Positions 56,249-64,000 of a stretch of 64,000 bases of DNA are shown here, piece after piece. The notes beneath the pieces are model-generated. The model worked only from the letters and a program-made list of their open reading frames with translations. It was not told the origin of the DNA and made no database searches. Where the stretch lies: contig JACZZP010000014.1 in NCBI GenBank assembly GCA_015183035.1, forward strand, positions 1,860,001 through 1,924,000, in the 5' to 3' direction. The translations under genes were made by a program, and so were the position numbers. The stretch comes from Meloidogyne chitwoodi. Lineage: Eukaryota > Nematoda > Chromadorea > Rhabditida > Meloidogynidae. The stretch's first letter is position 1; each line of letters opens with the position of its first letter.

Positions 56249-56608
56249 TTTTTGCTATAAAATAAAACTAAAAACATTATAAAATAGAAAATAAAAAAAA
56301 GATTTATAATGTAAAACGTTAAAAAAATTTTTAAAACCTAAAGATTTGGGGAAACAGACGTTTCAGTCCGGCCGTTTCATTCCCCTAAACCTAATTTTTT
56401 AAATTCCCTCAAAGAATTTATTTATAAAAAAATAAAAACAGAGAACATAAATAAATGATTATACAAACATTTTAAAGTATAAAAAAGTCAAATAAAGAAA
56501 TCATTTTTGCTTTTCATATGCTAAAATACAAAAAATGCAGTAAATAAAATATAGTTAAAAATTAAGAAGAATTGCATTATAAAAAACATTCCCTAGTGTT
56601 TTGGTGAA

Positions 56609-59600
56609 TTAAAATTGAGGCGTCTGTTCCTCTTGTTCCAATAAAAATTGTTCTACATCAGCCCAGCTGTGTCCCAAACTAATTCCAGGGGGAACTTCAT
56701 CAGAATCATCTTTATTCATACAATCTATAAATTAAATAAATAATTATAACTATTTATTATTAAACAAACTTAGAAAATTTTCATCATCCGGTTCCATTTC
56801 ACCTTCAAATTCTTCCTCAACAGGTAATCTCTCGAGCATATCTGTGAGTTCGCGACCATCAAATCCGAGATCTTTAGCAACAGATGCCAATGAGACGTCA
56901 CCATCAACAACAACTAAACTTTTAATGTTTATAAAATCATTTATTCAAAAAAAAAAAACCGTTAAAGTGTTCATCTCTATTTGTTGCGTTTGCACTTGGG
57001 TAATCAACGACCATTCCTATTGTTGGATGCACATCTGAGTAATTTTTAATTAAATATAGATTCATAAATTTCCGGAAAATGTTTAAAAACATTTCTATCT
57101 TCCGGAAAATGTTTAAATACATTTCTATCTTTCCAGAAAATGTTTTAAAAACATTCTTGTGTTTCCGGAAAATGTTTTAAAAACATTCTTGTGTTTCCTA
57201 AAACATTCCTTTCTTTCCCGAAAACATTTCATGTTTTAAAAACATTCCTTTCCTGAAAACTTTTCCGGAAAGAAAAGAATGTTTTTAAAGTTTAATTTTA
57301 TTTAGTTTCTCTAACTTGAGGTATTTACACGCGTATTTATTGAATTCAAAGTTGACTCTGACAATTCTCTTTTAATCATCGGTTTTGCCATATCCTTAAA
57401 AGTTTAAGTTAATAAATTAAACACAAAAAAAACTAACTGTTTGGTTGTTAGGAAGACGAATATTTATTAAATTCTGTGCCATTTTTTGTTTTTCCAAATA
57501 ATGACGCCGACAAAATCCTTCGAAAAGAAGAGCATCTGTAGCACTAACAGTTGCATTGCACAGTCTCCATTTGCAATAAGCAAAGAGTTGTTGTGTCATA
57601 CTACCTGTTATATGCTCGGTACAGTGACGTGCCCAAGGTAAGCAAAAGTTTGGACAACGAGCATTAAATAAGTGCCTTTTTCCATCCCTGATTATCTAAA
57701 CTTTGACTCTATTTTTATGACTCTTAGAGAGTAATAAACCTGATGCTGTAACATTTGTGCACATCTTTGAAAACGATTTTCTCGACTCTTTCCATCAAAA
57801 TTTCCTCTTCCTTTATTTTCTTTACGTATTCGAAGTGCGGCCCCAGAATAATTGACATATTGTTTGGCAGCTAGATTAATCGGAATGCAGTATTTTGCTT
57901 TTTGAACAAGCCTCGCACTTTCAAGTCTTAGCTTCTTTTTAAGCAAGTAAAGGTCTAGTCTGTTTCTTTTATGCTTATCAGTTAGCGCGTTTTCCAATGA
58001 ACTGCTGGGGATAGAATGGTCGTCATCGAAGGAAGGAAAAGAATCATCTGACGAAGACTCGTCATCAGAAGGTTCAAGTCCTAAAAAAATTTAATTTTAT
58101 TATAAATATTAACAAGTTAAACCCAATGGAAAAAGATCGGTCAAATCGAAATCATAACTTTCAACCACACGGCACCTGAAAAATATTAAAAATAATTTTA
58201 GAAATCAAAAAATGCATTTGGAACATTGTTTATTTTTTCAGGTTCACCCTCATTAATTATACAAAATTTAAAATATTTAAACGGTAAACTAACATTGTGT
58301 CAACAGAGCGTATTTTACGAAAAACACCATCTATTCGTACTTTCTGCCTTTTTTGCCTCAATTTTATCACTTTTTGTTTTCGTTTCAACGTTGAAATGTT
58401 CGAGTCAAAATCATTAGCATAATCCCTTTGGAACTTGACAAGTTCATTTTCATCTTCTGTTTCAGCCGCCAACTTTTGTTCAAGTCTATCCATATCATAA
58501 TGACGAGGTATTTTTTCACTGTTTATAAAATAAAGCGATGAAGAAAGATGTCCTCCACTAAATGTAGGGACAGGAAAATCATATTCAGTTAAATTTTGGG
58601 TTTGATGAGTTCGCATATCATGGAGCTAAAAATAAATAAATTATAAAAAATAATTGAAAAAAATAACCATTTGAAAGTGTTTAGGTGAGTAATGTGAAGT
58701 CCCAAATTCGTTTGTTGGAACTAGATAAAAATCTTAATAAACTTAAAAACATGCAAACCTAAATGTTTCGCTTCTGGTAGTTTAACATCTGTCAAAATAT
58801 TTTTAATATTCGAAGTAAGTCTGTTAGAAATATCATTTTCCTCTTGAGTATTCTAAAATAGGTAAATTAATTTTATTACCAAAATTAATATAAAAACCAG
58901 TTTTTCAGTATTTTGTAACTTTGCAGAAAGTTGAGGATATGTTTTGGTACCGGTACAAAAAGAGTGTTCCTGACTTAAAAAAGAGAGAGTTAAAATGCAA
59001 ATAATAATAAAAAAATAAAGAAAAACCTGTAAATGAGATTATCATTCCCTTGAAATGAAGAAAGATTTGTCTAAAAGAAGCAAAAAAATACCAAAAATTC
59101 TAAATTATATTTATTAATTACGTAAAATGCAGAAGGTTCAATATGCTGCTGTCTACTTGGTGATTTTAACAATCTGTCAGCAAGTGGATACAAAGCATCG
59201 GACTAAAAAAGAGAGAATTAGTTGTAACGCAGTCAAGGAGAAAAGCGAATCTTAATTTACAAAGGAACGGTCCCCGTATAGAAATTTTTTTAGATTCCGA
59301 AGTAAAAAATAAAAATAGTGTAAACCTTTCTTTTGTCTGTAAATTCCAATGAGTATTGTCTATTCTGATTATGAGAAGTCCAAGGAATTGATTGATTAAA
59401 AGTCTCACAATCCTCTGCTTTTGTCTGGTTTTCTGCAGTTGCTAAAAATAAAAATAAAAAAAATTTTGCGAAAATAATACAATTATCAAGCAAATGAGAT
59501 GAAGTCTTCTGATGTTGAGAAGAATTTCGGCAATTCTCTGCAGAATCTCCGAGAGTAGTTAAAGAAGTTTTTAAAGTATTATTCGATTTTGAATCTTTCC

Positions 59601-60105
59601 GAGACAATTTTGGAACCTTTGAACCTTTCATTATTAAGTGTGTTGTACAATAAATCTCAGAAGAGGTTGAACGGATAGCATTAGTACAAAGAGAGGGCGG
59701 ATCATGTTTATCTAAGCATTAAAGAATTAAAATTAAATAAAATTTATAATTCGAACTTTTTGGCTTTCTTTTATGTTGACACTGTCTATAAGGGGAATTT
59801 GGGTCCAAAAGGATATGCCGAATGCAATAAACAAAACCATTTATAGCACGTTGCTTACACTAAATACAAAGTTTAATTATCCAATTTAATATAATAAGTA
59901 TATAAACCTGTCCTTTCGAGGGATCCGTAAATTCACAAAAATGTGAGTTTATTTTATTGGTATTGTGATGCACATCAATCTGAATATTATCATCATTTGT
60001 TGAATCAGGATTTGAAGAAATAGATGTACTATCCAACGTCAAATTATTTGCGGCACTTAAAATTTCTATAGTCTTTGAAATTTCACTTTTTTCGGACGAG
60101 TCCAT
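56609..60105 (-). CDS. INO80D/KANSL2-type zinc-finger chromatin protein
   Basis: INO80D and KANSL2 share two potential DNA-binding C3HC3H (KANL2) zinc fingers and sit in the INO80 and NSL chromatin complexes. Minus strand, about a dozen exons from ATG 60105 to TAA 56609. Finger 1: [20 protein letters not shown] then [23 protein letters not shown] and YCTTHL, close to human INO80D CKQRRLNGYAFCIRHVLEDK. Finger 2: [20 protein letters not shown] then [14 protein letters not shown] and [10 protein letters not shown]. Between them [20 protein letters not shown] matches INO80D LDTDLFPHLGLDWSEES, which favours INO80D over KANSL2. The C-terminus ends in [19 protein letters not shown]. Starts 420 bp from the divergent YIF1 gene; the stop lies 361 bp above NAT10 on the same strand. 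Confidence 0.85.
57060..57300. repeat. TTTCCGGAAAATGTTTAAAAACATT repeat patch
   Basis: Five or six copies of TTCCGGAAAATGTTTAAAAA plus CATT, in an intron of the INO80D-like gene. Combines the TTCCGGAA palindrome with an AATGTTT/AAACATT palindrome, as in the spacers near 47300 and 50900. Confidence 0.75.
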
Positions 60106-60525
60106 CTAAGAATTAAATTTTTTTGATTAAAAGTATTCAAATTCACTTGAATTTATTTAAAAAATAGTAAATTAAAACACAGCATTTCATCCATTATTAC
60201 GCAGCTGAAAATCTTCTATGGCGAGAATTTTTCGGGAGATTAAGAAAATGAGTGGTAAAAATGAGAGACGGCAGATGAGAAGAGTAGAGAGATTAAAAAG
60301 AAAATGGTTTTGAAATGGCTGTGCCTTACAAATTGGTAATGAAACAACTTTGAACATTTAAATAAAAAGAGAATTCAAGTTAAAGAGACGACAGAGAAGA
60401 AGGGAAAATAAACAATAGATAATGTTAAAATAAGAGGCTTTTTGTGAGATATTGTTTAATTTTTTAATACAACGTGTTCTAGGTTTTCTTATAAATTTTT
60501 TCAGATAACTTTTAGAATTATAAAA
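60106..60525. promoter_or_regulatory. Divergent promoter region, INO80D-like / YIF1
   Basis: 420 bp between two divergent start codons. Purine-rich at 60230-60300 (GAGAGACGGCAGATGAGAAG). A TTTTTTCAG acceptor-like site at 60495-60504 precedes the YIF1 ATG. Regulatory role is inferred from position only. Confidence 0.4.
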
Positions 60526-62271
60526 ATGACTACACCTCATTATTATGATCAAAATAAAAATTTAAATCCTCCAAATCCTTTTGATCAACAACAACAATTT
60601 GACGGACAAACAAATTATGATTATTTTATCCCCCAACAACCTAATGTTGATCCTCGTCAAAGAATTGATTATTCAAATTTAAATGCTTCTGCACAAATGT
60701 TAAATCAACAGTTTATGTATGATCCTTTTATGAATACAGCAAAACATTTGGGCGGACAATTTGCTGAACAACAACGACAAAAGGTTTTTTAATTTTTGGT
60801 TATACCCTGAAGCAACCTTAATGATTAAATATTTTTTAATTTTCCCAATTTTTTTAAGATTACCCAATACATTTCTACATTTAACTTAAAATATTATTTT
60901 GCTGTCGATGTAAATTATGTTAGACGAAAACTTTTAATAATTTTGTTTCCTTTTTTACATCGAGATTGGACAAATAAGTTATCAACAAATGACAAGCCAA
61001 TGACTCCTAGAGAAGATATTAATGGTTTTTAATTTAATCAATCAATTTTTTATTAATATTTTTTAAATTTAGCTCCAGATTTGTATATTCCTGTTATGGC
61101 GTTTATCACTTATATTCTTGTTGCTGGAATTGTTTTTGGCGTTCAGAAGCGGTATAACATTTGAGTAACTTAAGGGAATTAATTTAAAATAATTAAAAAT
61201 AAAATATCTTAAATAAAACTCAAAATAGGTGCAAAAGTGTCTTGAGGGTGTAAAATAAGAGAAAAATAGAATCTAAATATTAATAAAAATTTTACACCGA
61301 AACTTTTAAAAAATCCTTAAAACAAAATTTTATTTTAATAAACATTCCCCACTTAATAATTTTTTATTATTAAAAATTTTTTCCTTCAGTTTTACGCCTG
61401 AAAAGCTTGGAATGTTAACAACAAACGCTTTATTTTATATGGTTTTTGAAAATTTGGTTGTATTTTTAATGAAATATGCTTTAAATATTTCTCAAAGTTT
61501 AAATGTTTGGCATGCATTGGCTTATAGTTCTTATAAATTTACAAGGTTTTTTTTAAATATTGGTATTTAACAAGTCTTTAGCTGTTTTCCCTTCCCTCTT
61601 CCATTTCCTTAAAGATAAATTTTATTTTTTTTCACGTTCGTTGAATTTATTTTCGATTTTTTTCGTTAAAATTAGCCCCTTCTTCCTCTCTACATATAAA
61701 CTACAGCTCTAATTAAAATATAATTTTACTTTTATTTTTTTAGTATGGTTATTTGTTTACTTCTTTATTTAATTGGAGGAAGAAAAGTTTATTATTTTGT
61801 GCTTGTCTACTGCATTTTGGCCACAGTTTTCTTTTTGGTATTATATGTATTTTTTATTTATTTTTTTCAATTTTTAGAATATTTATTTTTTAAGTTTTTT
61901 AGTGACCAAATGTCCAATTTTCTCTCAATTTTAATTTTTTTTCAAATTTTCAGCTTCGAAGTCTTAAAACATTCATTCTTGACATGGGTTGGAGTCCAAA
62001 TAGCGGAAGAAAGCGAAAATTGTATTTGCTTCTTTCAATTACAGCATTTCAGTCTTTAATAATGTGGCTTTTAACAAGGTTTTTTTTTAATTTAAAATTT
62101 TTTTAAAATTTTAAAATTTGTTTTTTTAGTAGCGTTACAAGTTATATGCCAGGAAAGTACGATTTTGCAAAATTAGCAATGTCTGGAATTGGTTTAAGCA
62201 ATTCAAATAAAGATGTACCTTTAATGAGTGATGGAGAAGTTGATTATGAAGCTTTGCTAAAAATGCCTTGA
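60526..62271 (+). CDS. YIF1 (Yip1-interacting factor) membrane traffic protein
   Basis: YIF1 pairs with YIP1 in COPII vesicles and the early Golgi. Seven exons, 60526-60783, 60859-61024, 61073-61151, 61390-61545, 61744-61837, 61954-62078 and 62130-62271; 339 residues. An Asn/Gln/Pro-rich cytosolic N-terminus is followed by [35 protein letters not shown] and [20 protein letters not shown], typical of YIF1, then five TM segments (for example [38 protein letters not shown]). A polar tail after the last TM reads [20 protein letters not shown]. Confidence 0.92.
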
Positions 62272-62778
62272 AAAAAGAGTTTATTTTTTTAATTTTTGGG
62301 AAGACTTATGAAGTAGTTCTTCCCTGTTTTTTGCTTTAGAAGAGAGAGGATAAAATAAATTTATTTTTAAAATTGTTATAAATTAATTTTGTATAAATTT
62401 TAATTTTTATTTTAATATTTTAAAAGTGTTTTTAAATTCACTTTTTATTTTTTAATTTTTTAAATTTTTTAAATTAATAAATTAGCTAAATTATGTGATT
62501 TATTTTCAGAGAAAAAAAGCCAAAAATTTATTTTTTAAATTAAAATAGTAATTTTAATTAATAAAATTGTTAAATTTTATAAAATTTCCCTTCCCACTTT
62601 CTTTTTGGAAAGATCTAAAAAATCTAAAAAAAAAATATTTTTCTTCCTAATAACTCCAGAAAATATAAAAATGTCTGGGATGGGGCATATTTAAAGTTTT
62701 CTATTTTTTGAAAATTGATTTTTATTTTTTTTACTTTAACTAATTTTATAATTTTTTTTTTAAATATTTTTAGAAAAA
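62272..62778. other. Spacer between YIF1 and AGPAT
   Basis: Almost pure A/T, no gene recognised. A TATTTTTAG acceptor-like site lies 8 bp before the AGPAT ATG. Confidence 0.45.
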
Positions 62779-63971
62779 ATGTTTGAAGCTTTATTTTTAT
62801 TTGTTTTTATTATTGGAACAATTTTAATGGCGTTTTTTGCTCTAAATCGAGTTGTCTTTCTTTTCTATGCAAAAATGGCCTTATTTTACTTGAGTATTTT
62901 GATGGCTGCATTTTTTGCATTTTTTGGTGCAGTTGTGACGTATTTCTTCAACGAGGTTTTTTAATACTTTTTTAATTTTTTTGGGTCACGCAAAGGGACC
63001 ACGGACAAAATGGTCACTGACAAAATGTCAAAAAATTTTATTTTTTAATTATTTTTATTTTAAAAGGGATGTATTGTTGCGATGAGCTCATTTAAATTTA
63101 TTTGTTCATTTTGGCTAGATATTGAGGTTGAAATTAGAGGAGAAGAGAAGATTTCCAATGCGAGTGGCCCAGAAAATAATCCTTTAGTTATTATTTCTAA
63201 TCATCAGGTTTTTTTTTAATTATTTTATTTTAATTATTTTTAAGAGTTCTTTGGATCTGTACATTTTATCCAAAATGTGGCCTTCAAAATGTACAATTAT
63301 GATGAAGCGTTCTTTAAAATATGTGCCCATCTTTAACTTTGGTGCTATAATGGTATTTTGTTTTGTTTTGATATCTAATTTTAAAGAAAATTGAATAAGC
63401 TGTTAGGTGGTTTAGTTGGATGGACGACGGTTAGAACTTTTAGTGTTCCCAAAATTAGTTGGGTTCGAATCCCACTCGCGGAAAATAATTTTAATTAATC
63501 GAAAAATTAGTTTTTTTACACAAAATATTCTAAGAGATAGTAAAATATTTTTTTTATTTTTCCTAGCCATTTTTTAAAAATTTTCAGTAATAAAAATTAA
63601 AATTAATTTATTCTTTTTCAGTCCAATTCAATTTTTGTGGATAGGAATAATAAAAATAATGCAAAAGAAGCATTAGATGATTCGGTTTGTTTTTTAATAA
63701 ATTAAAATAAATTAAATTAAAAAAATAAAAGATTGGAAAAATGCAAGAGAAGAAATTAAAGGTTTGGATTTTCCCAGAAGGAACAAGACATCATCAACAT
63801 GGACTTCTTCCTTTCAAAAAGGGAGCGTTTAATATCGCTGTTCAAGCACAAATTCCAATTATTCCGGTTGTTATTTCTGATTATACTCCTTTTTATTCAA
63901 AACCGAGAAAATATTTTTTTTCTGGCGGAAAAGTTATTGTTCAAGTTTTGGATCCTGTGTCGACACAAGGG
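62779..63971 (+). CDS. 1-acylglycerol-3-phosphate acyltransferase (AGPAT), 3' end beyond window
   Basis: Converts lysophosphatidic to phosphatidic acid in the ER. Five exons visible: 62779-62955, 63067-63207, 63245-63352, 63622-63684 and 63732-63971, all phase 0, 243 codons so far. Two N-terminal hydrophobic segments. Block I NHQSSLD (NHx4D, split by an intron after Gln), block II-like SNSIFVDR, block III WIFPEGTR, block IV GAFNIAVQAQIPIIPVVISD. The last exon ends at a GTTAAT donor after VSTQG, where human AGPAT1 reads VPTEGLTPDDV, so at least one more exon lies past 64000. Resembles AGPAT1/2 and C. elegans acl-1/acl-2; which one is unclear. Confidence 0.93.
63400..63484 (+). other. tRNA-like element in AGPAT intron 3
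   Basis: GTTAGGTGGTTTAGTTGGAT (A-box and D-arm-like), a longer middle (class II length) and TTGGGTTCGAATCCCACTCG (B-box) followed by CGGAAAATAATTTT. Its 3' part is nearly the same as that of the element at 25056. Acceptor stem not formed. Sense to host. Confidence 0.6.
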
Positions 63972-64000
63972 GTTAATTAATTTATTATTTTTTTTATTAT

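Overview
Eukaryotic nuclear DNA, very AT-rich, with compact genes cut by many short introns (mostly about 45-400 bp, T-rich 3' splice sites ending TTTTTTAG or TTTTCAG, donors often GTTTTT/GTTTAT). Gene content (mek-2, aha-1 and rib-1 type genes) and base composition point to a nematode, most likely a plant-parasitic root-knot nematode (Meloidogyne-like). The genus is inference. Gene models below were built by hand from conserved motifs plus splice phase; for most of them exon lengths were checked to keep one reading frame from ATG to stop.

Layout. 1-10.5 kb (minus): SLD5/GINS4, a small two-TM protein, and a long TPR gene resembling CABIN1, whose introns carry MITE-like inverted repeats and satellite-like tandem repeats. 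10.7-14.4 kb: two divergent orphan membrane proteins separated by a degenerate inverted repeat. 15.5-17.8 kb (plus): an acatalytic carbonic-anhydrase-related protein and a 74-residue membrane microprotein, both with a GC-AG first intron. 18-21 kb: a 568-bp foldback element and MEK (mek-2, minus). 21.5-24.2 kb: a Frizzled receptor (minus), divergent from the serine palmitoyltransferase small subunit (plus). 25.1-26.3 kb: a tetraspanin (minus). 27.26-29.95 kb: an apparently intact DNA transposon with 39-bp TIRs, a 6-bp target duplication and a six-exon, 638-residue transposase-like gene. 30.1-37.8 kb (plus): RTF2, the bHLH-PAS factor ARNT/AHA-1 and ethanolaminephosphotransferase. 37.95-38.40 kb: a 452-bp foldback with two 191-bp arms. 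38.8-44.3 kb (minus): MRPL43, FAM32A, EXT1/RIB-1 and an EF-hand protein, the first three spaced like an operon. 44.9-50.1 kb (minus): a single-pass protein with a Lys/Glu-rich tail and a secreted cystine-rich ligand candidate. 51.5-60.1 kb (minus): NAT10 cytidine acetyltransferase and an INO80D/KANSL2-type zinc-finger protein. 60.5-64 kb (plus): YIF1 and an AGPAT cut by the window end.

Functionally this is a mixed housekeeping/signalling neighbourhood: replication (SLD5, RTF2), chromatin (CABIN1-like, INO80D-like), RNA modification (NAT10), mitochondrial translation (MRPL43), lipid synthesis (ssSPT, EPT1, AGPAT), heparan sulfate synthesis (RIB-1), signalling (MEK, Frizzled, AHA-1) and ER-Golgi traffic (YIF1).

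The most unusual signals are the seemingly intact transposon of a family I cannot name, and nine short tRNA-like (A-box/B-box) elements that sit in introns or just past stop codons, all in the same orientation as the gene they lie in.
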